A DNA stretch of 18,261 nucleotides from Opitutia bacterium UBA7441 (lineage in GTDB: Bacteria; Verrucomicrobiota; Verrucomicrobiia; Opitutales; Coraliomargaritaceae), in contig DLQD01000009.1 of assembly GCA_002480015.1 (NCBI GenBank), forward strand, positions 1 to 18,261, given 5' to 3'. Position 1 is the first letter of the stretch. Each line of letters begins with the position of its first letter. The notes beneath the pieces are model-generated. The model had not been told where the DNA came from, ran no database searches, and was given only the letters and a program-made list of their open reading frames with translations. Positions 8,815-18,261 of the stretch are shown piece by piece. The translations under genes were made by a program, and so were the position numbers.

Positions 8815-8842
8815 AAGGCCGCCCGGAAGGGCGGCCTTTTTT
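8815..8842 (+). terminator. Terminator of the tRNA-Tyr gene
   Basis: A perfect 10-bp stem (8815-8824 with 8829-8838), GGAA tetraloop and a run of T follow directly after the tRNA CCA. It is the first of two near-copies; the other is at 8974-9001. Confidence 0.9.
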
Positions 8843-8859
8843 GGTGGGTGCCGGATGAA

Positions 8860-8945
8860 GAACCAGCCGCTGGTTCGACGTAGCCCGCGCAGCGGGCGGA
8901 GATGGTGGCGCCAAAGGCGAGTCCGCAGGACTGATCCGAAGGATC
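8860..8945 (+). repeat. Run of mini-hairpins with three-base loops
   Basis: Five short perfect hairpins follow one another: 8860-8876 (7-bp stem, CCG loop), 8883-8897 (6 bp, GCA loop), 8909-8919 (4 bp, AAA loop), 8920-8932 (5 bp, GCA loop) and 8933-8945 (5 bp, GAA loop). The last three are back to back with no spacer. GCA and GAA are GNA triloops, known to make unusually stable DNA mini-hairpins. Confidence 0.75.
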
Positions 8946-8973
8946 ACACAATCCGGCTCCCACCACCATTTTA

Positions 8974-9001
8974 AAGGCCGCCCGCCAGGGTGGCCTTTTT
9001 T
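8974..9001 (+). terminator. Duplicated terminator, second copy
   Basis: The stem 8974-8983 with 8988-8997 (one G/T pair) has a GCCA loop and a T-run. It is the copy-2 version of the tRNA-Tyr terminator and would back up the first one. Confidence 0.7.
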
Positions 9002-9098
9002 GGTGGGAGTCGGATGAAGAACCAGCGCTGGTTTGACGGAGCCCGCGCAGCGGCGATGTAACGGGATCCAGGATGGTGCTAACTTAAGGCTGTGATCT

Positions 9099-9149
9099 CG
9101 TAGTGGCGACTTCAGTTGCCATCAAGTCGTCGCGCCACTAGGATACGAT
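9099..9149. repeat. Interspersed-type palindrome
   Basis: TAGTGGCG (9101-9108) pairs with CGCCACTA (9133-9140). Inside, GGCGACT pairs with AGTTGCC around TC (9105-9120), allowing two alternative folds. Outer CGTA/TACG extends the symmetry. The loop CTTCAG is shared with the terminator hairpin at 13033-13054. It lies in the gap before the lipoprotein gene. The remainder up to 9251 shows only an 11-bp direct repeat, TGAAGCAGTTA (9158 and 9219). Confidence 0.55.
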
Positions 9150-9251
9150 AGGGCAGCTGAAGCAGTTATTACGAATTCTGACCAAATTAAGCCCAACAAT
9201 TCATAAAAAAAGAAGCGTTGAAGCAGTTAGAGTGGGCATCCGTCTAAGCCC

Positions 9252-9854
9252 TCACATCTGACCCTTGACAAAGGCGATCAGCTGCTTGGCGATTGGGATG
9301 CGGCGGTAGACGATGTCGGTAGGATCCCAGTAGTCCTGATGGAAGATGACCTTGCCTTCGGAATTGAAGCGCATGTGGCTCACGCCGATAGATTCCTCCC
9401 AGGTGCCTGGAGGGGTTTTTTTGAAGTCGAGACGCATCGTCCAGTCTAAGTAGTAGTCACCGCCGCTACGGGCGACACGGTTGAAGACGAACTCGGCCTT
9501 TTCGAGTGGCTTGAGGCCTTCGAGCATGTAGTCTCTAATATCGGTGGCCTTTTTGAACTCTTTGAAAGCGTCGCGGAAGTAAACGTCTTCGGCATAGACC
9601 TCGGTCACGTTTTGGGTGAGATTGTCGCGGCTGTAGTCGCTAAAAAGTGCTTTGACCGGCCCGAGCATCGCCTGCTCAGCCTCGGAATCCGGGGCGGGTA
9701 GAACAAACTGGGCCGGGTCGGTTGCAGCTAGGGCTTGACGGTATTCGGAGTTTGGAATGGTTTGTGTGTGCATTTCGGGGCTGGTGGTGCAGGCAGTGAG
9801 CAAGAGCGTCGCAGAGACGAAAAGAAGAGTAAGGATGGTTTTTGTTTGAATCAC
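9252..9854 (-). CDS. NTF2/SnoaL-like lipoprotein
   Basis: The 200-residue protein has a lipoprotein signal ending Leu-Thr-Ala-Cys with lipidated Cys22; Thr at +2 suggests outer-membrane localisation. The rest (about residues 60-195) looks like an NTF2-like cone fold: an N-terminal helical segment, YFRDAFKEFKKATDIRDYM, then long beta strands. Proteins of this kind accompany the CFA-like/FAD-oxidoreductase/DUF1365 cluster in many bacteria, and here it is divergent from exactly that cluster. A role in handling or modifying lipid is inferred; no catalytic residue is evident. The start is GTG (9852-9854), required to keep the signal peptide. Confidence 0.82.
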   Translation of the reverse strand: MIQTKTILTLLFVSATLLLTACTTSPEMHTQTIPNSEYRQALAATDPAQFVLPAPDSEAEQAMLGPVKALFSDYSRDNLTQNVTEVYAEDVYFRDAFKEFKKATDIRDYMLEGLKPLEKAEFVFNRVARSGGDYYLDWTMRLDFKKTPPGTWEESIGVSHMRFNSEGKVIFHQDYWDPTDIVYRRIPIAKQLIAFVKGQM

Positions 9855-9882
9855 TTCAACGAAGCGTCAATGCGCGCAAAAC

Positions 9883-9899
9883 CTTACACACAATGTAAG
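9883..9899. promoter_or_regulatory. Dyad in the divergent promoter region (candidate operator)
   Basis: CTTACA (9883-9888) and TGTAAG (9894-9899) form a perfect 6-bp dyad with a 5-bp spacer, midway between the divergent lipoprotein and methyltransferase starts. A shared regulator could bind here. No regulator gene lies next to the cluster. Confidence 0.45.
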
Positions 9900-9938
9900 T
9901 TCAACAGATGGTCAGCGTTCAGTCACTACGAGTTAAAA

Positions 9939-10958
9939 ATGAGTATAGGAATTAAACTAGCTGAACGCGGCTTCGCCAGCGATCGAATGATCCGTGCTGG
10001 TATCCGCAGGCTCTTGAGGGAGCGGCTGCAGTCGCTTGTTGCAGACCCCAAGTCGGATACGGATTGGATCGCTGAATTGGAGTCGACTTCGCTGGCGGTG
10101 GAAACGGATGCGGCCAATGCGCAGCACTATGAGATTCCGGCGGCTTATTTCCGCACCGTCTTAGGCAGCCACTTGAAATACAGTAGTGGTTTTTGGCCGA
10201 AGGGCGATGAGAGTCTCGACGAGTCGGAGGCCGCCATGTTGGAACAGAGCTGTGAGCACGCGCAGCTGATGGACGGCCAGCGCATTTTGGAGTTGGGCTG
10301 CGGTTGGGGCTCGCTCTCTCTCTGGATGGCGGCGCATTACCCCGCCAGTTCTATTGTGGCAGTGAGCAACTCACACAGCCAGCGGGCGTATATCGAATCG
10401 CAGGCAGCAGAGCGTGGCTTGGTCAACCTGAAGGTCCAGACCTGCGATATCAATGAGTTGGCGCCCGAGGGCGTCTTTGACCGTGTGGTCTCGGTCGAAA
10501 TGTTTGAACACGTCCGGAACCATCGCGAGCTACTCCAGCGGATCAGTGATTGGCTCAAGCCCGGAGGCAAGCTCTTCGTCCATATCTTCAGTCACCGAAA
10601 GCACACCTATCTCTTTGAGGCGAAAAGCCAGAAGGATTGGATGTCCAAATATTTCTTCACCGGAGGTATCATGCCTTCGGCGGAGCTGCTTCCGACCGCG
10701 GCAGAAACACTGGAGGAAGAGGCACGATGGACGATCAACGGTACTCACTACAGCCGGATGCTGGAGGCTTGGTTGCTCAAGCATGATCAGCATTCCGATC
10801 AAGTGCTCGAAACCTTTCGCCAATGTTACGGCGCCAAGGATGCCAAGCTCTGGGCACAGCGTTGGCGTATTTTTTACATGGCATGCTCGGAACTTTTTGC
10901 CTACAACCACGGCGAGGAGTGGCCCGTCATGCACTACCGCTTCGCAAAGTCCTGCTAA
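9939..10958 (+). CDS. Cyclopropane-fatty-acyl/coclaurine N-methyltransferase-like SAM methyltransferase
   Basis: The 339-residue protein has the SAM-binding motif ELGCGWGS at residues 118-125, a HYEIPAAYF block near 63-71 and an EMFEH block at 187-191. The pattern E-M-F-E-H, HIFSHR, W-M-x-K-Y-F-F-T-G-G and a C-terminal ELFAYNHGEEW matches the subfamily that includes plant coclaurine N-methyltransferase more closely than classic E. coli Cfa. In bacteria the context (FAD oxidoreductase, DUF1365) points to methylation of unsaturated acyl chains of phospholipids. A longer frame opens at a TTG at 9735 but overlaps the lipoprotein signal sequence antisense, so the ATG at 9939 is chosen. The stop is 4 bp before the next gene. 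Confidence 0.88.
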   Translation: MSIGIKLAERGFASDRMIRAGIRRLLRERLQSLVADPKSDTDWIAELESTSLAVETDAANAQHYEIPAAYFRTVLGSHLKYSSGFWPKGDESLDESEAAMLEQSCEHAQLMDGQRILELGCGWGSLSLWMAAHYPASSIVAVSNSHSQRAYIESQAAERGLVNLKVQTCDINELAPEGVFDRVVSVEMFEHVRNHRELLQRISDWLKPGGKLFVHIFSHRKHTYLFEAKSQKDWMSKYFFTGGIMPSAELLPTAAETLEEEARWTINGTHYSRMLEAWLLKHDQHSDQVLETFRQCYGAKDAKLWAQRWRIFYMACSELFAYNHGEEWPVMHYRFAKSC

Positions 10959-10962
10959 ACCG

Positions 10963-12240
10963 ATGTCTGAAGATCACAACCCCCTCAAAATCGCCATCGT
11001 CGGCTGCGGTGTGGCCGGACTGACGGCGGCTTGGCTACTGGGGCGCAAGCACGATGTCCATCTCTTTGAAAAAAACGACTACGCAGGCGGTCACACGCGG
11101 ACGCTGACCGTCCCGGACGGTGCCGACGTGGACACACCGGTCGATACTGGGTTCATTGTCATGAACCACCGCAACTATCCTCATTTTACGAAGGTGCTGG
11201 AGCAGTTGGGTGTGGCGCTGGAGGACAGTTCGATGACCTTCAGCTTTTACGATCAAGAGACGCACTACGGCTATTCGGGCAATAGTTTTTCCGCGCTATT
11301 CCCATCTCTCGCGTATTATTTCAGCCCGAAGCATTTGAGTCTTGTTGCGGATCTCTGGCGTTTCGCGCGCATCGGCTACCGCGATCTCAACAGCGCTTTT
11401 TTAGAGGGTAAGACACTTGGTGAATACTGTGCGATCCGTGGCTTCGGTCCGGCCTTTTTGAATCACTACCTCTATCCGATGGGTGCGGCGATCTGGTCTT
11501 CGCCCATTCATGAGATGCATAAATTCCCTGCAGAGCCTTATCTCCACTTCCTGGAAAACCACGGTTTGCTTCGGCTGTCCAATCGACCACAATGGCGATA
11601 TGTGAAAGGTGGCAGCTGCTCTTACGTGCGTGCAATGCTCAGGCAATTTAAAAACCAGCCCCGCCTCAATGCCGCGCCCGCAGGTATCCAGCGCCGCAAC
11701 GGCGGGGTGACCCTGATCACGCACGATGGTGAGGCGATGGACTTCGACCATGTCGTCATTGGAACCCATGCAGACGAAGCGCTGGAATTGCTGATGGATC
11801 CGAGCGAACGGGAGCAGTCGCTGCTCTCACCTTGGCGTTATCAACCGAATGAAGTGGTCTTGCATACCAGCCCGACTCACCTGCCACCTAAGCGAAAACT
11901 CTGGGCTTCCTGGAACTTTATGCGTGAGCCTGGCCAGTCGGATCAGCGTCCGGTCTCGGTTAGCTATTATATGAACCGCTTGCAAAACCTGCAAACCAAG
12001 CACGACTACATCGTCACCCTGAATCCCGGTGTCGAAATTCCGGAGGAGCGTATCATTAATCGTACGACGCTGACGCATCCGCTCTATTCCTTTGAGTCGA
12101 TGGCCACGCAGCCTGAACTCAGGGAGCATAACGGCACGCAGAACACCTGGTTTTGCGGCAGCTATTTCGGCTACGGCTTTCACGAAGACGCAGTACGCTC
12201 GGCCGTTGAAGTGGCGGAGGGCTTCGGGATCGAGTTATGA
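10963..12240 (+). CDS. FAD-dependent oxidoreductase, amine-oxidase fold
   Basis: The 425-residue protein starts with a dinucleotide-binding fold: Gly14-x-Gly16-x-x-Gly19 and acidic Glu36 for the FAD ribose. It ends with the typical FAD-closing segment WFCGSYFGYGFHEDAVRSA. It belongs to the NAD/FAD-binding amine oxidase-like group (COG2907 type). It is encoded 4 bp after the methyltransferase and overlaps the DUF1365 gene by ATGA, so the three are one operon. Its likely role is oxidation or desaturation of the acyl chain modified by its neighbour, but the substrate is unproven. A longer open frame to 10453 is only overlap with the methyltransferase gene. Confidence 0.9.
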   Translation: MSEDHNPLKIAIVGCGVAGLTAAWLLGRKHDVHLFEKNDYAGGHTRTLTVPDGADVDTPVDTGFIVMNHRNYPHFTKVLEQLGVALEDSSMTFSFYDQETHYGYSGNSFSALFPSLAYYFSPKHLSLVADLWRFARIGYRDLNSAFLEGKTLGEYCAIRGFGPAFLNHYLYPMGAAIWSSPIHEMHKFPAEPYLHFLENHGLLRLSNRPQWRYVKGGSCSYVRAMLRQFKNQPRLNAAPAGIQRRNGGVTLITHDGEAMDFDHVVIGTHADEALELLMDPSEREQSLLSPWRYQPNEVVLHTSPTHLPPKRKLWASWNFMREPGQSDQRPVSVSYYMNRLQNLQTKHDYIVTLNPGVEIPEERIINRTTLTHPLYSFESMATQPELREHNGTQNTWFCGSYFGYGFHEDAVRSAVEVAEGFGIEL

Positions 12241-13034
12241 GTCGGCGATCCCGTATCTATCGCGGAGAGGTCGTCCATGAGAGGCTCAGCCCTCGCAGGC
12301 ATGCCTTTCGCTATCCAGTGACTTTCTTCGGCTTCGATCTCGCTGAGTTGCCACATTTGAATGAGCAGGCCTCCGTCTTTGGTTACAACGAAGCGTGCCC
12401 TCTGCGGCTCAATGACTGCGATTATCTTTACGGTGAATCCAAGCCAATTCTGGAGCAGTTGGATACCTTGCTCCCGCCGCAGGAAGCCGGTCAGCATACA
12501 TTGCTCATCAGCTCGCCCCGTTATTTTGGCTACGCTTTTAATCCCGTCAATTTCCACCTCCGGATGGAAGGCGAGCGCTTGGTCTGCGTGGTGGCCGAGG
12601 TGAACAATACCTTCGGGGACCGGCATGTCTACCCCTTGACCGATTTAGAAGAAATCGGTCAGCAGACGTGGACGGCGCATTGCCCCAAAGATTTCCACGT
12701 TTCGCCCTTCAATGATAGGGAGGGCAGCTACCAATTCACTTTTAGAGTTGAGGCGGAAGAAGTTTTTCTCGGAGTCGATCTTTATAAAGAGGGCGCCTGT
12801 GTCATGAAAACCTGGATACAGGGCCAGGCCCGACCATTAACGAATCAGAACATTTTCAGTTATGCCTGGCTGCACCCTTTCGATACGGCGCTCAACAGTA
12901 TGCCGCGCATTCTCTGGCAGGCGGCAGTGCTCTACTACAAAAAACGGATGGAAGTTGTGCCGCGCCCCTTACCAAATTCGGCGGGGACCCTGATCGACCG
13001 TGATGCGCCGAAAGGTCGGCCGCGCATTGTGTAA
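12237..13034 (+). CDS. DUF1365 family protein
   Basis: The 265-residue protein begins SRIYRGEVVHERLSPRRHAFRYPV and contains PRYFGYAFNPVNFH and the VAEVNNTFGDRHVY block, all DUF1365 hallmarks. The biochemical activity of the family is not established as far as I know, but it recurs beside FAD oxidoreductases and CFA-like methyltransferases. It is translationally coupled to the FAD gene by an ATGA overlap (12237-12240), and the first stem base pairs of the operon terminator lie within its TAA stop. Confidence 0.92.
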   Translation: MSRRSRIYRGEVVHERLSPRRHAFRYPVTFFGFDLAELPHLNEQASVFGYNEACPLRLNDCDYLYGESKPILEQLDTLLPPQEAGQHTLLISSPRYFGYAFNPVNFHLRMEGERLVCVVAEVNNTFGDRHVYPLTDLEEIGQQTWTAHCPKDFHVSPFNDREGSYQFTFRVEAEEVFLGVDLYKEGACVMKTWIQGQARPLTNQNIFSYAWLHPFDTALNSMPRILWQAAVLYYKKRMEVVPRPLPNSAGTLIDRDAPKGRPRIV

Positions 13035-13060
13035 CAGTGGCTTCAGCCACTGTTTTCTTT
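13033..13060 (+). terminator. Terminator of the methyltransferase-FAD-DUF1365 operon
   Basis: A perfect 9-bp stem (13033-13041 with 13046-13054), TTCA tetraloop and TTTTCTTT tail begin inside the stop codon of the DUF1365 gene. The opposite strand lacks a T-run after the hairpin, so it serves the plus-strand operon. Confidence 0.85.
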
Positions 13061-13095
13061 GATCCGCTTTGTGACCATAAGGCATGAGATGACGC

Positions 13096-14960
13096 CTACA
13101 CGCCCCAGGGCTTGTATTCGGTGACGTATGTTTGAATAGCCTGTTTGATGGTCAGCGGGTCATTGGTCTGGATGGCCGATTCGAGTTCCTCGTGGATTCG
13201 TTCGATCTCGATAGATGCCTCTTGCTCGGCGACTAGGCGCAGCACACGTGGATGCCTTGTCGATTGCAGCGATTCACTGAGATGCTGGACTTCTTCGTAG
13301 AGTTTTTCGCCCGGTTGCAAGCCGGTGAACTCAATGTCAATGTCAGTGCTCTCTCTCAGGCCGCTCAGAGCGATGATTTGCCGAGCGACGTCGAGTATCT
13401 TTACGGATTGCCCCATGTCCAAAACAAAGATTTCGCCGCCCGCACCTTGAGTGGCGGATTGCAGGACGAGCCCGACCGCTTCTTCGACCGTCATGAAAAA
13501 GCGCGAGACTTCCGGGTCGGTCACGGTGATGGGGCCACCCGATGCGATTTGGCGCCGGAAGATAGGGATGACGCTGCCTGAAGAGCCGAGGACATTGCCG
13601 AAGCGCACGGCCATAAACTTCGTCTCGTTGCCCTCTGCGGATTGTTGCGCGAGGAGCGCCAACTCGGCGAGGCGTTTGCTCGCGCCCATCACGCTGGTCG
13701 GGTTGATTGCCTTATCGCTGGAAATCAAAATGAAGCGCTCGCAGCGATGCTGGCTGGCGATGCGTGCGAGGTCATACGTGGCGAATGAATTGTTGCGCAG
13801 GGCTTCGCCCGGCTGGTCTTCCATCAGGTTAACGTGTTTGTGTGCAGCTGCATGAAATACAACCTCGGGCCGATGATCAGTAAAGAGCCTCTCGAGCGGC
13901 GTGTGATTGCAAATGTCCAAAACACGCGTCGTGACTTTGCAGGAACTATCCACCTTCGAAATAACCTCTTGTTTGAGATTAAAAACCGCAATCTCAGCTT
14001 GATCGATACAGAGCAATTCAGCGGGGTGGTAGCCTAAGATTTGCGTGACGAGTTCTCTGCCGATACTGCCTCCTGCGCCGGTCACAAGCACACGCTTGCC
14101 TGAGAGCATGTTCCGGATGTCGTCGGAGTCCAGGTCGACAGGGTCCCGGCCGAGCAGATCTTCGAGTTGGATCGGGCGCAGCTGGGAGAGCTCGGCCCGG
14201 CCACTAACGAGGTCAGTCAGTGCAGGCACGGTATCTACCGAGAGCTTAGCTGCACGCGCCAGCTCAGCGACTTGGCGTATCCGCTTGACTGAAGCGGAAG
14301 GGAAGGCGATAATAACTTTGGTAGCACCGTAGAGTTTAGCTACGGCAGCCAGTTCTTGAACTGCGTCGACGACCAGGATGCCGTGCACATAGCGGCCGAT
14401 CTTTTTAGGGTCATCGTCGAGAAAGGCCACAGGGCGCATGCCGAGACGCGACTTGTTCATCAGGTCGGAGCAGAGCCCGGCACCGACTTCGCCCGCGCCG
14501 ATGATGATAATGTTTTCCGACGAGTCGGCGGCCAGCCAGTCCTCCAGGCCGCGGCTTGATTTAATACGCATGAGCACGCGGAAAGCCCCGATGAAGAGAA
14601 AGCTGAGCAGAAAATAAGTCAGGATGACAGCACGCGGAGGCATTTTGTCACCATGATAGATATACCACATCAAGAGCAGAATGAGCGCATTGACAAATAG
14701 CCCGCCGAAGAGGCGGAGTGCGTCCGGCAAACGGAAATAAGACAAAATGGAGTCGATTTGCCCGGCGGCGAAAAGGAGCATGAGCTGGAGCCCCACGATC
14801 CAGCTGAGCGTATTGAAGCGATCCAGCGCGTGGTTGTCCGGAACGTTGAAATCGAAACGCAGCTCGTAGGCCGTCCAATAGCTAAATGCAGAAACGAGCG
14901 CGTAAAAAAGGACTAGGCCGAGCGTCCTCAGGTTCAAATAGCGGATCAGGATCTTTGTGC

Positions 14961-14964
<4 letters not shown>
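13096..14964 (-). CDS. Membrane-anchored nucleotide-sugar 4,6-dehydratase (CapD/WbpM/PglF type)
   Basis: The 622-residue protein has four membrane helices in residues 10-135. A CoA/NAD-binding-like domain with GAGEVGAG (156-163) follows, then an SDR domain with TGAGGSIG (295-302) binding NAD(P). The active site has Ser415-Ser416-Asp417-Lys418 and Met426-x-x-x-Lys430, the Met-for-Tyr variant characteristic of this dehydratase group. It should convert UDP-GlcNAc to a 4-keto-6-deoxy sugar at the inner membrane. Its start overlaps the stop of the upstream aminotransferase by ATGA, so the two are coupled. Length is full for the family. Confidence 0.92.
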
Positions 14965-16100
<1,136 letters not shown>

Positions 16101-16128
16101 GTTCGACGATTGGTCCCGGTTTTTCCAA

Positions 16129-16158
16129 CTTATATTACGGTAATTTCGGGACGTTCAA
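16129..16158 (-). promoter_or_regulatory. Candidate promoter of the aminotransferase-dehydratase operon
   Basis: On the minus strand TTGAAC (16158-16153) and TATAAG (16134-16129) are 18 bp apart, about 28 bp upstream of the aminotransferase ATG. Both resemble sigma70 boxes. Confidence 0.5.
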
Positions 16159-16227
16159 ATAGAGGAACTGCCGGATACGAATCCCTTCGTAGCTTTTCGT
16201 GTGGCGGCCAAGATTCGAGGAGAAGTC

Positions 16228-16261
16228 AAAAAAAAGCCCGACGGTGGGAACCATCGAGCTT
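16228..16261 (-). terminator. Terminator of the enolase gene
   Basis: On the minus strand 16261-16251 pairs with 16244-16234 (11 bp, two G/T wobbles), followed by eight T. It is 25 bp after the enolase stop. Confidence 0.88.
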
Positions 16262-16286
16262 TGTGGAAATGATGCGGAGCAGACTA

Positions 16287-17570
<1,284 letters not shown>

Positions 17571-17615
17571 AGTAAAAGCGATATTTGTCTATTTGAGATG
17601 AATTCTGCTGCCGAA

Positions 17616-17663
17616 GAACTGACAACGAGGGTGTTCTTGTGCAGGCTGTGCTCGAACTGTCAA
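17616..17663 (-). promoter_or_regulatory. Paired direct repeats upstream of enolase
   Basis: On the minus strand TTGACAGTTC (17663-17654) and TTGTCAGTTC (17625-17616) are two near-identical 10-mers with starts 38 bp apart, 45-95 bp before the enolase ATG. They could be operator half-sites or -35-type elements; I see no good -10 box for either. Confidence 0.25.
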
Positions 17664-17764
17664 CGATTCCCGAATAAGGATTCTTTATGATTTAGGAGAC
17701 GCAGACTTATTGATAAGTTTTGCTGATTTTTGATCGGCCCAGAATTAGGAGATGTTGCGTTCAG

Positions 17765-18178
17765 TTAGAAGCATTGTTGAGAGCCGTTTTTTTTTTTTTT
17801 TTTGCAGCAAAAGTCATCTAGGGCATCGATCGTAGCATTGATCAGAGGCATGATGGATTCGGTTTCTTTTCGTGCCTCTGCGATTATTTGATGGGTCGAT
17901 TGTCCATCGATTACCTCTGCGCACCTTGCCAATTGGTGGCATTCCATCAGCTTGGAAACTCCTTTGAGAGAATGTGCGTGAAAATGCAATTTTTCAGAAT
18001 CCGCCGATTCGAGGGCCTCGCTGAGTCCGATACGATGCCGCGTGATATCATCAATGGCTCGTGCAGCCACTTGTCGTGCGATGTCCACATCGCCGAGAAC
18101 TCGCTCGACTAAGCTGTCTTGGTCAAAGACAGGGAGTTCTGCACGTAGTGCCTGACGACTGCGTCCTTCAGAAGGCAT
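17765..18178 (-). CDS. HPt-domain phosphotransfer protein
   Basis: The 137-residue protein is a stand-alone HPt four-helix bundle. The phosphorylatable histidine is His69 in the family motif H-S-L-K-G. Such proteins relay phosphate between a hybrid histidine kinase and a response regulator in the cytosol; the partners must lie elsewhere or beyond the right edge. Domain length is normal up to about residue 120. The last 17 residues include CysCys and a Lys5 run encoded by a 17-base poly(A) tract and look non-conserved, so the true C-terminus is uncertain if the tract varies or was miscounted. Confidence 0.82.
   Translation of the reverse strand: MPSEGRSRQALRAELPVFDQDSLVERVLGDVDIARQVAARAIDDITRHRIGLSEALESADSEKLHFHAHSLKGVSKLMECHQLARCAEVIDGQSTHQIIAEARKETESIMPLINATIDALDDFCCKKKKKNGSQQCF
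17787..17803. repeat. 17-base homopolymer within the HPt coding region
   Basis: Seventeen consecutive T (A on the coding strand) encode five lysines and part of the next codon, 23 bp before the stop. With 16 A the frame would end at a different stop eight residues after the lysines; with 18 it would run about 16 residues further. The tract is prone to replication or transcription slippage and to sequencing error. Confidence 0.9.
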
Positions 18179-18183
18179 TCTTT

Positions 18184-18202
18184 TGATTGGTTATATCAAT
18201 CA
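18184..18202. promoter_or_regulatory. Small dyad before the HPt start
   Basis: TGATTG (18184-18189) and CAATCA (18197-18202) form a 6-bp dyad with a 7-bp spacer immediately upstream of the HPt ATG. It could be an operator or a leader hairpin. Confidence 0.25.
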
Positions 18203-18261
18203 GCTTACCTTAGTCGGGAACAATTGTCACGTCCGCGGTGCGAATTTGATGTCATGGCACA

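Noticed and set aside
8950..9015. Second tRNA gene or integrated-element att site
   Set aside because: Copy 2 lacks the D-arm, anticodon arm and 5' acceptor strand. No integrase gene lies nearby and only 157 bp separates the copies, so an att pair is possible only as a relic.
9735..9938. 68-codon N-terminal extension of the methyltransferase frame
   Set aside because: It begins with TTG, lies antisense to the lipoprotein signal sequence and has no family similarity; the conserved protein starts at the ATG at 9939.
10453..10962. Long upstream extension of the FAD oxidoreductase frame
   Set aside because: It is out-of-frame reading of the methyltransferase gene; the FAD fold begins right after the ATG at 10963.

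Overview
The window looks like a chromosomal stretch from a free-living Gram-negative bacterium, most likely Verrucomicrobiota (Opitutae/Puniceicoccales type). That placement is an inference from gene content, protein style, moderately GC-rich composition and weak Shine-Dalgarno signals; no rRNA or other decisive marker is present. The Gram-negative call rests on a lipoprotein signal, a prepilin peptidase and surface-sugar genes. Most genes are ordinary housekeeping or accessory genes. The unusual material is in the repeats and intergenic structures.

Layout. Positions 1-776 hold a REP-associated tyrosine transposase (RAYT) gene bracketed by inverted REP palindromes with GTAG heads; a further REP pair lies at 4209-4287. 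Next come an ABC-F ATPase (805-2433, -), a structured gap with a minus-strand terminator (2434-2811), a secreted four-EF-hand protein (-), a TetR regulator (-) and a double-ACT protein (-). Divergent from these are a type IV prepilin peptidase and an unrecognised 276-residue protein (+). They converge on a ClC-type chloride transporter with CBS domains (-), which has a terminator-like hairpin just before its likely start.

A tRNA-Tyr(GUA) gene at 8727-8811 is followed by its terminator and then a 440-bp gene-free stretch. There the tRNA 3' end, the terminator and the downstream sequence are duplicated at a 157-bp offset. Inverted copies of the T-arm and acceptor strand lie beyond each terminator, and a run of mini-hairpins with three-base loops lies between the copies.

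Positions 9252-13034 carry a lipid-modification-type cluster: an NTF2-like lipoprotein (-), divergent from a CFA/coclaurine N-methyltransferase-like methyltransferase, a FAD-dependent oxidoreductase and a DUF1365 protein (+). The last two overlap by ATGA, and a strong terminator closes the operon. Together these probably modify membrane acyl chains.

On the minus strand, a DegT/DnrJ aminotransferase is translationally coupled (ATGA) to a membrane-anchored nucleotide-sugar 4,6-dehydratase. This is the classic pair for making a UDP-4-amino-4,6-dideoxy sugar. Enolase, with its own terminator, and an HPt phosphotransfer protein containing a 17-base poly(A) tract complete the window.
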